Shown here one piece after another: positions 1 to 7,697 of a stretch of 64,000 nucleotides of DNA (positions are counted from its first letter, which is position 1; each line of letters starts with the position of its first letter). The DNA comes from Paenibacillus naphthalenovorans. Its GTDB lineage: Bacteria; Bacillota; Bacilli; Paenibacillales; NBRC-103111. The DNA lies in contig NZ_FNDY01000004.1 of NCBI RefSeq assembly GCF_900099895.1, positions 62,001 through 126,000 of the forward strand, written 5' to 3'. The position numbers were made by a program, and so were the translations under genes. A model generated the notes under the pieces. It had not been told where the DNA came from. It made no database searches and was given only the letters and a program-made list of their open reading frames with translations.

Positions 1-1
1 C

Positions 2-802
2 GGCATGCGGACGGTGGCAGACTGGCTCCGGGAATGCCGGGAAGTCATCCTGAAGCCGCAAAGCGGCTCGCAAGGCCGCGGCGTGCTGCTCGTGCGGAGC
101 AGGCCGCTCTCCGCGGCCGGAACGGTAAACACCGCTGAACCGGCATTTACCGTGCGCGGACGCGATAAGCGAAACCGCGCTTTTGAGCGGGATTTCGCGG
201 ACAAGGCCGCGCTGCTGGAATGGCTGCGCCGTTTTGTCGCGCGGCGCAGCTACCTGCTGCAGCAGTATCTGCCGCTGCAGACCCAAGATGGCGAAGCGTA
301 CGACGTGCGCGTGCTGGCGCAAAAAAACGACACCGGCCGCTGGCAGTTAACCGGCATGGCTGTTCGCCGGGGTCGGGACGGCAGCCTGACTTCAAACCTG
401 CATGGAGGAGGCACGGCAGAGCCCGCCGCTCCCTTCCTCGCCCGGGAATTCGGGCGGGAAGCCGCCGAGGAGCTTCTTCGCAAGCTGACTCGCCTCTCGG
501 AGGAGCTGCCGATCGCTCTGGAATCATATCACGGACGGCTCGTCGAGCTCGGGATAGATTACGGCGTCGACCGGGACGGTAATTTATGGATTCTTGAAGT
601 GAATTCCAAGCCCGGCCGTTCCATCTTTACTTATTTGCAAGACGATCAGGCAAAGTGTGCAGCTTTGGCCAATCCCCTTCATTATGCATGGTATATCTTG
701 CGGCAGCAGGACGAAAGGAAGCGTGGAAAAAATTTCGGAGGCACGGGAAGAAGACTCTCCGGGAAAGTCGTTGAAGGAGCAAGGATGCCAAAAAACCATT
801 AG
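2..802 (+). CDS. YheC/YheD-family ATP-grasp protein, 5' end cut by window
   Basis: C-terminal ~267 residues of an ATP-grasp protein of the endospore coat-associated YheC/YheD family. The frame is open to the left edge, so the true start lies outside. Visible landmarks are the ATP-grasp lysine/glycine loop (ILKPQSGSQGRG), YDVRVLAQKN, the NLHGGGTA loop, and the terminal metal/ATP site ELGIDYGVDRDGNLWILEVNSKPG. The same landmarks recur in the next three genes, so this is the first visible member of a tandem array. The family has an ATP-dependent carboxylate-amine ligase fold and is associated with spore coats in Bacillus; the substrate is not known. A basic, low-complexity tail (GKNFGGTGRRLSGK) follows the fold. 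Function beyond the fold is inference. Confidence 0.85.
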   Translation, partial: GMRTVADWLRECREVILKPQSGSQGRGVLLVRSRPLSAAGTVNTAEPAFTVRGRDKRNRAFERDFADKAALLEWLRRFVARRSYLLQQYLPLQTQDGEAYDVRVLAQKNDTGRWQLTGMAVRRGRDGSLTSNLHGGGTAEPAAPFLAREFGREAAEELLRKLTRLSEELPIALESYHGRLVELGIDYGVDRDGNLWILEVNSKPGRSIFTYLQDDQAKCAALANPLHYAWYILRQQDERKRGKNFGGTGRRLSGKVVEGARMPKNH

Positions 803-937
803 GCCGGAAATCACGTCATCCGTCAAAAAAGAACGCATCGGCGCTCAGGCTCGTTCCTTCTCCTGAAGCCAACAGTACCTACGAATCAGAACTGCTTTGC
901 CAGTCGCAAAGTTTTCATATCCTCTTGCCTCATTCCT

Positions 938-1009
938 TACGAAGCCAGTTTTGCCTCCGGCAAAACGCAAAGCACATCTATACGAAGCCAGTTTTGCCTC
1001 CGGCAAAAC
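938..1009 (+). repeat. Two 29-bp direct repeats, each holding a perfect hairpin
   Basis: The same 29-bp unit (TACGAAGCCAGTTTTGCC...GGCAAAAC) occurs at 938-966 and 981-1009. Each copy contains GTTTTGCC-TCC-GGCAAAAC, an 8-bp perfect stem with a 3-nt loop (948-966 and 991-1009). A diverged third copy is visible at about 880-910. The array fills the gap between two ATP-grasp genes and ends four bases before the AGGAGGT of the next gene, so it lies in that gene's leader. It may be a small REP-like or MITE-like palindromic repeat, or a leader element. Confidence 0.8.
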
Positions 1010-1025
1010 TCTTAGGAGGTTCAAC

Positions 1026-2390
1026 ATGAGCTTGACAACTTGCACGATTCATGTCATTAAGCGGCAAGAACGGGTCGTTTACTTGACAAGTGAATTGGCC
1101 AAAACCCTGAAGGTGGCCAAAGCAAGAAATGTGACCTTAAAGCTCGGCAGCAAAAGCCTCTATTTGCAACTCAAGCTGCTGAAGAAGAGCGGAAACCAAG
1201 TCTATTTACCGTCATATGTGTACACCCAGTTACGCATTCCCAGAAGCGGCACCACTCTGATTGTTAGCGACAATACCGAACTTCGCCTGGGCCCGCTGAT
1301 CGGCATCTTGACCAGCGTTTCTCCAGGCAACTCCGCTCCCTTCGGCTCGCGGACGGAATTCATCCGTCAATTCATGCAGGCCGGGAAAGACAAAGCGTTC
1401 TATTTCGGCTTCTCGCCCCGTGACGTGAACTGGTCGCAACAGACGGTAAACGCAGTCGTTCCGAGCGGCGGCGGCGGATGGGTCCGCAAAGTGCTGCCGC
1501 TGCCGGACGTGGTCTATAACCGATTGCCAAGCCGCAAAGCGGAGAAGCTCGCTTCCATGAATGCCTTCAAGAACCGCTTCGTGCGGCAGGGCATTCCGTT
1601 GTTCAACTGGAGCTTCTTTGACAAATGGGACGTGTACAATCTGCTCGAAGACACCGATGTCTTCAAAAACGTACCGGAGTCCCGTATCAATCCTACGCCG
1701 GCACAGATGAAGGAAATGCTGGAGAAGCACCGGTTTATTTATCTCAAACCGACCGCCGGCAGCCTCGGCATCGGAATTTACCGGTTGACGTATAATCCGA
1801 GGCAGGGGTATTACGCACGTTTCCGTAGGGGAGAACGCAATGTGCTGCTGCGTTTCAAAAAATTTGAATCGCTGATGTCCCTGTTAAACCGCCAGAGCAG
1901 CGGCTTAAACGGTTATGTCGCCCAACAGGGCATTAGGCTGATTGAAATCGACAGCTGTCCGATCGATTTCCGCTTCCATATGACCAAGAACATCAATAAC
2001 CAATGGGTCGTTGCCGCGATCGGAGCCAAGAAGGCCGGCAGAGGCAGCGTCACGACACACGTGCGTACCGGCGGCCAATTGATGACGCCGGAGCAGGTGT
2101 TGAAGGAAGTATTAGGAACGCGGGCGGAGGCTGTTCTCGCCAACGCCAAAGAGACGGCCATCAAGCTGGCGGAGGCGATCGAACGCAATGACCGCCACAC
2201 CCTTGGCGAGCTCGGTTTTGATATCGGGATCGATCAAAACGAACACATCTGGATGTTCGAAGCCAACTCCAAACCAGGGCGGTCCATATTTAAACACCCT
2301 GCCCTCAAGGAGCAGGGAAGACGTTCACTTCAGTATGTTTTCGACTATTGTCTCTTCCTGAGCCGATTCCGGTCAAGGAGGGATTCTTAA
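1026..2390 (+). CDS. YheC/YheD-family ATP-grasp protein
   Basis: 454-residue ATP-grasp protein of the YheC/YheD endospore coat-associated family. I chose ATG 1026 because TAGGAGGT lies six bases upstream; the frame is open back to 897, but that stretch is the hairpin repeat. The N-terminal ~120 residues form a separate domain seen in longer YheC/YheD proteins. The ATP-grasp fold follows: FIYLKPTAGSLGIGIYRL, FRFHMTKN, TTHVRTGGQ, and the closing ELGFDIGIDQNEHIWMFEANSKPGR. Second of four tandem paralogues; the next gene starts on the very next base after its stop, so they are probably translated from one transcript. Substrate unknown. Confidence 0.9.
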   Translation: MSLTTCTIHVIKRQERVVYLTSELAKTLKVAKARNVTLKLGSKSLYLQLKLLKKSGNQVYLPSYVYTQLRIPRSGTTLIVSDNTELRLGPLIGILTSVSPGNSAPFGSRTEFIRQFMQAGKDKAFYFGFSPRDVNWSQQTVNAVVPSGGGGWVRKVLPLPDVVYNRLPSRKAEKLASMNAFKNRFVRQGIPLFNWSFFDKWDVYNLLEDTDVFKNVPESRINPTPAQMKEMLEKHRFIYLKPTAGSLGIGIYRLTYNPRQGYYARFRRGERNVLLRFKKFESLMSLLNRQSSGLNGYVAQQGIRLIEIDSCPIDFRFHMTKNINNQWVVAAIGAKKAGRGSVTTHVRTGGQLMTPEQVLKEVLGTRAEAVLANAKETAIKLAEAIERNDRHTLGELGFDIGIDQNEHIWMFEANSKPGRSIFKHPALKEQGRRSLQYVFDYCLFLSRFRSRRDS

Positions 2391-3578
2391 GTGGGTGCCA
2401 TCATACAAAGGAAACAGAAGCGGCCCACCCTGGCCATTCTCACTTATGCCGACAAAAAAAGAGTATTCCGCGGGAACCAGGATAACTTTGTAGATCTGAT
2501 CCGAATCGGTAAGGAACGCGGAGTGCAGGTATACGTCATGACCACATCTGATTTCAAGCTGTCCGGCAAGCATGTCCCCGGTTATTCATATCACCCTTCA
2601 ACCAAATCGTGGACCAAACAGCGGATGCCTCTTCCCCATGTTGTCTATAACCGGATTCCTTACCGAAAATTCGAGCTTTATCCCGAGGTGCAGCAGGTCA
2701 TTCAGACCTGTCTGCGCCACGGACAGATCCATTTTTTTAATCCGGCCTTTTTTAACAAATGGAACCTCTTCGAATGGATTAACAAATCGCAGAAAACAAG
2801 GCCCTTTATTCCCGTCACGGAGCGTTTGTCTTCAAGCACAGAACTTCATAAGATGCTTCTGGCTTATCCGTTCCTTTACCTTAAACCGATTCGCGGAAAA
2901 GCGGGCAAAGGCATCATGAGGGTCAGCCGCATTAGTGGCGGACGTTCAAAAGGCAACTCATACGAGCTCAGTATCCAGAACAAAACCAAAAGCCATATCT
3001 CCCGGTATTCGACCGTTTCGGAACTGTGGACGGAGATCCAACGCCAAATTAACTCCAAAGAATATATCATGCAACAGGGAATCGTCCTTTCAAGCTACAA
3101 GCAAAGACCTTTCGATCTGCGGGTTCTTGTGCAGAAGAACGGCAAAGGCCGGTGGACCATAACGGGCATTGGCGCGCGGCTTGCGGGAAAGTCCAGTATT
3201 ACGACCCACGTCCCGCGGGGCGGTTCGATTGACAATCCTGTCAAGCTGCTTAACTCCTCGTTCGGAACAGCTGGCAGCAAACGCATCATTAGAGAGGCGC
3301 GGAAGACAGCCTTGATCATAGCCAAACAAATTGAGAAATCGTACGGATATTCCCTCGGCGAAATGTCTATGGATCTCGGGGTGGACCAAATTGGACATAT
3401 TTGGTTTTTCGAAGCCAACTCCAAGCCGATGAAGTTTGACGAACCCCCCATCCGAAAAAAATCGCTTGAAAATTTAATCGACTATTCCATTTACCTGTGC
3501 AAAAGAAAGCCCAAACGGTTCTTCAAAAAAAATTCAACCATGTCCGCTATAAAGAGCATTGCCGATGAAAGCAGGTGA
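2391..3578 (+). CDS. YheC/YheD-family ATP-grasp protein
   Basis: 395-residue third member of the array. GTG start immediately after the previous stop, with AAGGAGGG inside the end of the upstream gene (2375-2382) as ribosome binding site. Landmarks: FLYLKPIRGKAGKGIMRV, FDLRVLVQKNGKGRW, TTHVPRGGS and EMSMDLGVDQIGHIWFFEANSKP. It lacks the extra N-terminal domain of the preceding paralogue and starts with a short alpha/beta region (PTLAILTYADKKRV). The tail is Lys/Arg/Phe-rich. The family is linked to the spore surface in Bacillus; the ligated substrates are not established. Confidence 0.9.
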   Translation: MGAIIQRKQKRPTLAILTYADKKRVFRGNQDNFVDLIRIGKERGVQVYVMTTSDFKLSGKHVPGYSYHPSTKSWTKQRMPLPHVVYNRIPYRKFELYPEVQQVIQTCLRHGQIHFFNPAFFNKWNLFEWINKSQKTRPFIPVTERLSSSTELHKMLLAYPFLYLKPIRGKAGKGIMRVSRISGGRSKGNSYELSIQNKTKSHISRYSTVSELWTEIQRQINSKEYIMQQGIVLSSYKQRPFDLRVLVQKNGKGRWTITGIGARLAGKSSITTHVPRGGSIDNPVKLLNSSFGTAGSKRIIREARKTALIIAKQIEKSYGYSLGEMSMDLGVDQIGHIWFFEANSKPMKFDEPPIRKKSLENLIDYSIYLCKRKPKRFFKKNSTMSAIKSIADESR

Positions 3579-3585
3579 AAAACGC

Positions 3586-4689
3586 GTGAGGTATCCAGTG
3601 GGGGTATTGGCTATGTATTTGGCGGGACAAAGGCTAGAAGAAATTTCCTTTTTCCGTAAGCTGAGCATTAGCGGACGAAAGCTCGGACTGGAAATTTTGG
3701 TCTTCACACCAGATGATGTAGATAAAACCAGGTCCCGGATTCACGCTTTGAAATATAATCCTGCAATGGGGAAGTGGGTCCGAAAGTGGACCAGATTTCC
3801 GCCCATCATCTATGACCGCTGCCGTTACCATGGACTTGAAAATTTTCGCAAGCTGACAAGATTCCGCAAGCAGTACAGTTCCTTACGCTATTTAAGCCGT
3901 CCCCTCACCAACAAGTGGTCCATGCATCAGCTTCTATCCGAGAATTCAAGTATCAAACCTCACCTGCCGGCAACCGTCAAGTATAAAGATGCAAAAGAAC
4001 TGGGCCAATTTCTCAAAAAGCATCCGGTCATCTTCATGAAGCCAAAAAGCGGAACTGGAGGCCGCGGCATCATCCGACTGCAGCGGCTTCGAGGCGGAGT
4101 CTATCTGATGCAGGGGCGCGACCCGAACCGGCGAATACTTCCCATGCATAAAGTGACCTTAGCGCAAATACCTGTGAAGCTTCGTGATTGGAAACTGGAA
4201 GAGAAATACATCCTTCAGCAAGGAATTCCACTTCGCTTAAAAGACGGCCGGGTTCACGACTTTCGCATGCTGGTGCAAAAAGACGGCAACGGAGAATGGC
4301 AGATCACCGGCTGCGCCGGCCGGATCGGGCCCGCACAGTCCGTTACTTCCAATCTGCACGGCGGAGGCACCGCCATTTCGATGGATGCCTTGCTGAAGAA
4401 GCGTTTCAATTCGGATGACGTCGTGAAGAACATTAAAAAGAGCGCATACGAACTCGGTCTAAACGTAATGAAGCACCTTGAGGATAAATTCGGCAGACTT
4501 TGCGAGGCGGGGATTGACCTGGCTGTTGATCCCAAAGGACATGTCTGGCTGCTTGAAGTCAATCCGAAGCCTTCGCGGGAAGTCTTTTACCGGATCGGAG
4601 AATTAGAAACGTACCGGATAGCCGTCAGACGTCCTCTCGAATTCGCACTTTGGCTGAACAAACAAAAAATCAGCGGCGTAACCCGCTGA
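3586..4689 (+). CDS. YheC/YheD-family ATP-grasp protein
   Basis: Fourth tandem paralogue, 367 residues from GTG 3586. Two in-frame alternatives (TTG 3559, ATG 3565) lie inside the upstream gene, but GCAGGTGA at 3571-3578 is well spaced only for 3586, and the N-terminus RYPVGVLAMYLAG then matches the usual start of this family. ATP-grasp landmarks: VIFMKPKSGTGGRGIIRL, HDFRMLVQKDGNGEW, TSNLHGGGTA, EAGIDLAVDPKGHVWLLEVNPKPSRE. The NLHGGGTA loop matches the first gene of the array, whereas genes two and three carry TTHV..GG, so the array has two subtypes. A terminator overlaps its stop codon and ends the operon. Confidence 0.9.
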   Translation: MRYPVGVLAMYLAGQRLEEISFFRKLSISGRKLGLEILVFTPDDVDKTRSRIHALKYNPAMGKWVRKWTRFPPIIYDRCRYHGLENFRKLTRFRKQYSSLRYLSRPLTNKWSMHQLLSENSSIKPHLPATVKYKDAKELGQFLKKHPVIFMKPKSGTGGRGIIRLQRLRGGVYLMQGRDPNRRILPMHKVTLAQIPVKLRDWKLEEKYILQQGIPLRLKDGRVHDFRMLVQKDGNGEWQITGCAGRIGPAQSVTSNLHGGGTAISMDALLKKRFNSDDVVKNIKKSAYELGLNVMKHLEDKFGRLCEAGIDLAVDPKGHVWLLEVNPKPSREVFYRIGELETYRIAVRRPLEFALWLNKQKISGVTR

Positions 4690-4696
4690 TTTTTTC
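4664..4696 (+). terminator. Rho-independent terminator of the ATP-grasp operon
   Basis: AATCAGCGG (4668-4676) pairs with CCGCTGATT (4683-4691), followed by a T run; the hairpin includes the stop codon of the last ATP-grasp gene. The A run before the stem makes it potentially bidirectional, so it could also stop the HAD gene coming from the right. Confidence 0.85.
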
Positions 4697-4738
4697 CATT
4701 TTCTAATGGGATTTCCGTTATAATGCAAGTCGCTTCCT

Positions 4739-5422
4739 TCACGTTTCGTCTACTAGCTTCAGCAGTTCGCTGAAATCCGCAATCCTCACGTCTGCCTGAT
4801 CCAGCTCTCCTTCCTTGCGGAAGCCGGCATAATCGCAGCCGACGACAAACAATCCGTTGGCATGTCCCGCCTCCACGTCGGAGGAGCGGTCACCTACCAT
4901 CCAAGCGGAGCTTACCCCGTGCCGATCCAAGAGCATCCGTACCAGATCCGCCTTTGACCGGGTTCGGTACTCCCCTGCGCTGTAAAGTCCGCCCGGCTCA
5001 AACAGCGTCTCCAGACCTTGGTATCGGATGACCCCCTTCACATAATCCTCCAGTCCGTTGCTTGCGATAAACAGCCGTATTCCCCTGCTGCGGAGCCCTT
5101 GAAGAGTATGGGCTACACCGTCATACAGCTTCCCGTCGCCCCGCTCCATCCCTTCAATCTGCAGCTTTAACAGGAGCTCGTCCGCTCTGCGGTGAACTGC
5201 TTGGTCCACCTCGGGCATCACCATCTGCCAAATATGCTCGAGCAACATGCCCAGACCGCTGAGAACGTACTTTTCCGGCGGCGTTTCGCCTTCATACAGT
5301 CCCTCCTCGCGCAGTCTGTCGAACGTCGCCCGATAAGCCGGCAGCAGCAACGTCTCCGTTTGAAACAAGGTCCCGTCCAGGTCGAAGATCATAGCCTCCG
5401 GCTTTGTGATTGCAATCGCCAA
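4739..5422 (-). CDS. HAD-family hydrolase (phosphoglycolate phosphatase-like)
   Basis: 227-residue haloacid dehalogenase superfamily phosphatase. The N-terminal motif IFDLDGTL (nucleophile Asp and acid/base Asp), a helical cap region (~20-90), motif II FIASNG, and motif IV WMVGDRSSDVEAG are all present, with the catalytic lysine likely in RTRSKADLV. Layout and length fit the PGP/beta-phosphoglucomutase-like subgroup; the phosphorylated substrate cannot be read from sequence. TTG start chosen because GGGAGG lies eight bases upstream. Monocistronic or followed by the methyltransferase region; its 3' end faces the ATP-grasp terminator. Confidence 0.85.
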   Translation of the reverse strand: MAIAITKPEAMIFDLDGTLFQTETLLLPAYRATFDRLREEGLYEGETPPEKYVLSGLGMLLEHIWQMVMPEVDQAVHRRADELLLKLQIEGMERGDGKLYDGVAHTLQGLRSRGIRLFIASNGLEDYVKGVIRYQGLETLFEPGGLYSAGEYRTRSKADLVRMLLDRHGVSSAWMVGDRSSDVEAGHANGLFVVGCDYAGFRKEGELDQADVRIADFSELLKLVDET

Positions 5423-5510
5423 TTCGTTTTCCTCCCCTGTCCTTCAAAAACGTCAAGTTCTATACAACCATGATTTGCAAAGAATGTCAATTAGGCATTG
5501 TCCACTGCTT

Positions 5511-6293
5511 TTATTCCTTTCCTGCAACAACCATCCACTCGTCAATTGTAATGGAGCGAATGGCCCCATCTTTCAGCACCAATCCGCAGTACTCCTGCAA
5601 ATCTTTATCCGCCTTCAGGATATGGGATTCGACCTGCTTTACCTGTTCCTCCGTTCTGGCCGTTCGCCGGACCCAGGTCGGAAACTCGAATGTCTTCTTG
5701 CGGACCCGCTGTTTCCGTACTTCCAGACCTGCATCCTTCATCCATCCGGTCCACTGAGCCAGGCTGCAGCATCGCACGTGGCTCTCATCCCTTAACTTTT
5801 CCAATGTATTGATGAACAAATCCAGACGAGCTTCCTCCGGAACCACATTATCAATAAGCAGAAGCTTGCCTCCAGGCTTCAAGACGCGTGCCGCTTCCGT
5901 AATAAACCGCCCCGGGTCAGGAAAATGATGCGCGGCAATCCGGCAGGTGACCGCATCGAAGGAGTCGTCCAGAAACGGCAAATCCTCGGCATCAGCCACC
6001 ACAAATCCAACGTTGTCGCAGCCTTCCTCTATCAGATGCTTGCGAGCTGCAGCCAGCATCTCCTTTGTCAAATCCGTTGCAACTATTTGCGCTACAAATG
6101 GGGAGAGCGCTTTGGAAACATGTCCTCCTCCGGTAGCTGCGTCAAGCACTTGCCAGTCCGCTCCAGGCTCCAGCCACTCCACCAAAAGCGGAAGATCATC
6201 TCCTTTGGCATGGATGCTGCTAGTCACATATTTTTCCGCATTTCTGGAAAACTGATCCCGAACGGTTTCTTTTGCCTGTTTTGGATCCATCAT
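5511..6293 (-). CDS. Class I SAM-dependent methyltransferase
   Basis: 260-residue UbiE/YcgJ-type methyltransferase from ATG 6293 (GGGAGG about 11 bases upstream; the frame extends to 6359 but without a ribosome binding site). Rossmann SAM-binding motif I is VLDAATGGGHVSKAL, followed by VVADAEDLPFLDDSFD (motif II/post) and RVLKPGGKLLLIDN (motif III). The family methylates small molecules such as quinone precursors; the substrate here is unknown. Because futalosine-pathway genes occur elsewhere in the window, a menaquinone role is possible but not supported by position. A second ATG at 6290 is an equally valid start. Confidence 0.85.
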   Translation of the reverse strand: MMDPKQAKETVRDQFSRNAEKYVTSSIHAKGDDLPLLVEWLEPGADWQVLDAATGGGHVSKALSPFVAQIVATDLTKEMLAAARKHLIEEGCDNVGFVVADAEDLPFLDDSFDAVTCRIAAHHFPDPGRFITEAARVLKPGGKLLLIDNVVPEEARLDLFINTLEKLRDESHVRCCSLAQWTGWMKDAGLEVRKQRVRKKTFEFPTWVRRTARTEEQVKQVESHILKADKDLQEYCGLVLKDGAIRSITIDEWMVVAGKE

Positions 6294-6516
6294 GGCTTTT
6301 TGTTCCCTCCCGCATAGTTTGATTATAAGGCGGACCGTAATTTTCAAAATCTCTTTCAAACAACATTACCAATTTATCACAATTCGGTCGGCCCTCCCAG
6401 TTAACGCGCATTTTTTTTACTTTTTGCCCGGCGGCTTGTTGAAACGACAAAACAGGCGAAATCCGTTGACTTCGCCTGGACAAGTAAATTCGCTTATCTT
6501 ACCAATGCTTTTTCGT

Positions 6517-7086
6517 TCAGAAAACCTTCTTCTCGCTCTGATCCGCTTTCAATATTTCTACAGCTTCACGAAACCGCAGCGAGTGGACAATCTCCCGCTC
6601 CCGCAAAAATTTGAGCCCGTCCTGCAAATCCACATCGTCCGTCAAATCAATCAACCATTGATATGTAGCTCTGGCCTTCTCTTCCGCCGCTATATCTTCA
6701 TACAAATCGGCGATCGGATCTCCTTTGGCTTGAATATAAGCGGCAGTCCAAGGAACGCCCTCCGCATTGCTGTAAAACAGCGCTCGGTCATGATTGGCAT
6801 AATAAGCGTCCAATCCGGCCTCCTTCAGCTGCTCCACCGTAGCATCTTTTGTCAGTTTGTATACCATCGTAGCGATCATCTCAAGATGAGCGAATTCCTC
6901 TGTCCCGATATCCGTCAGCAAACCGATAACTTTATCCGGAATCGTATAGCGTTGATTCAAATACCGCAGCGCCGCGGCCAACTCGCCGTCCGCACCGCCA
7001 TATTGCTCCAGTAAAAGCTTTGCCATTCTGGGATCGCATTTACTTACCTTTACCGGATATTGCAGCTTCTTTTCATAGATCCACAT
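6517..7086 (-). CDS. cotJC: Spore coat protein CotJC
   Basis: 189-residue CotJC, a manganese-catalase-like four-helix protein of the inner spore coat. Ferritin-like metal ligands are visible in IGTEEFAHLEMIATMVY and EEKARATYQWLID. Length and sequence match the family closely. It is the last gene of cotJA-cotJB-cotJC, 28 bases after cotJB, with GGAGGGG upstream of its ATG. In B. subtilis the operon is transcribed in the mother cell by sigma-E and CotJC needs CotJA for assembly; the same arrangement is retained here. Confidence 0.95.
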   Translation of the reverse strand: MWIYEKKLQYPVKVSKCDPRMAKLLLEQYGGADGELAAALRYLNQRYTIPDKVIGLLTDIGTEEFAHLEMIATMVYKLTKDATVEQLKEAGLDAYYANHDRALFYSNAEGVPWTAAYIQAKGDPIADLYEDIAAEEKARATYQWLIDLTDDVDLQDGLKFLREREIVHSLRFREAVEILKADQSEKKVF

Positions 7087-7114
7087 GCCACTGCTCCCCT
7101 CCAGCGTTCATTGG

Positions 7115-7378
7115 TTAAACCTGCCATGGCCAGGGCGTCTCGATCCATTGCCAGGGATGCCTGGAATAGCTGTGGCCATAGGCCATAAGCGGACCAAATT
7201 CCGTCTCAAAACGCCTGGCCAGATGCATTCGTTGGTGCGCGTGCTGATTGTACTGCTGAATGGCTTGAACGTCTAAAGGATGCGTATCCAGATAGAGCGT
7301 GAGTTCCACCAGCACGAAGTCAATCGCCTGCAGTTCCTGCAGCATGGTGTAAAAATGTTCCGGAAGCGGTTGTTGCAT
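7115..7378 (-). CDS. cotJB: Spore coat protein CotJB
   Basis: 87-residue CotJB. ATG 7378 (MQQPLPEHFY) is chosen over an upstream TTG because AAGGAGA precedes it by six bases. The sequence is helical in the N-terminal half (LQAIDFVLVELTLYLDTHP) and has the Trp/Pro-rich C-terminus (HPWQWIETPWPW) typical of the family. Middle gene of cotJABC; small structural partner in the spore coat, no enzymatic motif. Confidence 0.92.
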   Translation of the reverse strand: MQQPLPEHFYTMLQELQAIDFVLVELTLYLDTHPLDVQAIQQYNQHAHQRMHLARRFETEFGPLMAYGHSYSRHPWQWIETPWPWQV

Positions 7379-7401
7379 ACCTATTCTCCTTCCTTCACGC
7401 T

Positions 7402-7605
7402 TCAGCAATTTTTCGAAATGTACGGACTAAAGAGCGTCGGCCAGAGCGTGCCGCGCATCAGCGCTTCCATCGGCGGGTATTGGGGAAGATGCATCGGTTG
7501 ATAGTGAATACAAAGGTTTGGCGGGGTACTGTAAGTCTTCACTGTAATCGGCGGACACGGGTCGAACGGACTATGATACGGATACCATACTTTCTCCTGT
7601 TCCAT
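7402..7605 (-). CDS. cotJA: Spore coat associated protein CotJA
   Basis: 67-residue CotJA, rich in Pro and Tyr (VWYPYHSPFDPCPPI and ALMRGTLWPTLFSPY), the hallmark of the family. ATG 7605 (MEQEKVW) is preferred because the AAGGAGG lies upstream of it and overlaps the next in-frame ATG at 7629. First gene of the cotJABC operon; in B. subtilis it is required for assembly of CotJC into the coat. An insertion sequence lies less than 100 bases upstream of this start, so the native promoter region may have been shortened. Confidence 0.9.
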   Translation of the reverse strand: MEQEKVWYPYHSPFDPCPPITVKTYSTPPNLCIHYQPMHLPQYPPMEALMRGTLWPTLFSPYISKNC

Positions 7606-7697
7606 AACGGATGTTCCTCCTTGGTTCATACTACCTCTATATATACAGCTCCTGTTTGTCCATTATGTTTATTCCCGATTCTATAACGCAAAAAAAA

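Noticed and set aside
897-1025. Upstream extension of the second ATP-grasp gene
   Set aside because: The frame is open but consists of the hairpin repeat, and a consensus ribosome binding site marks ATG 1026.
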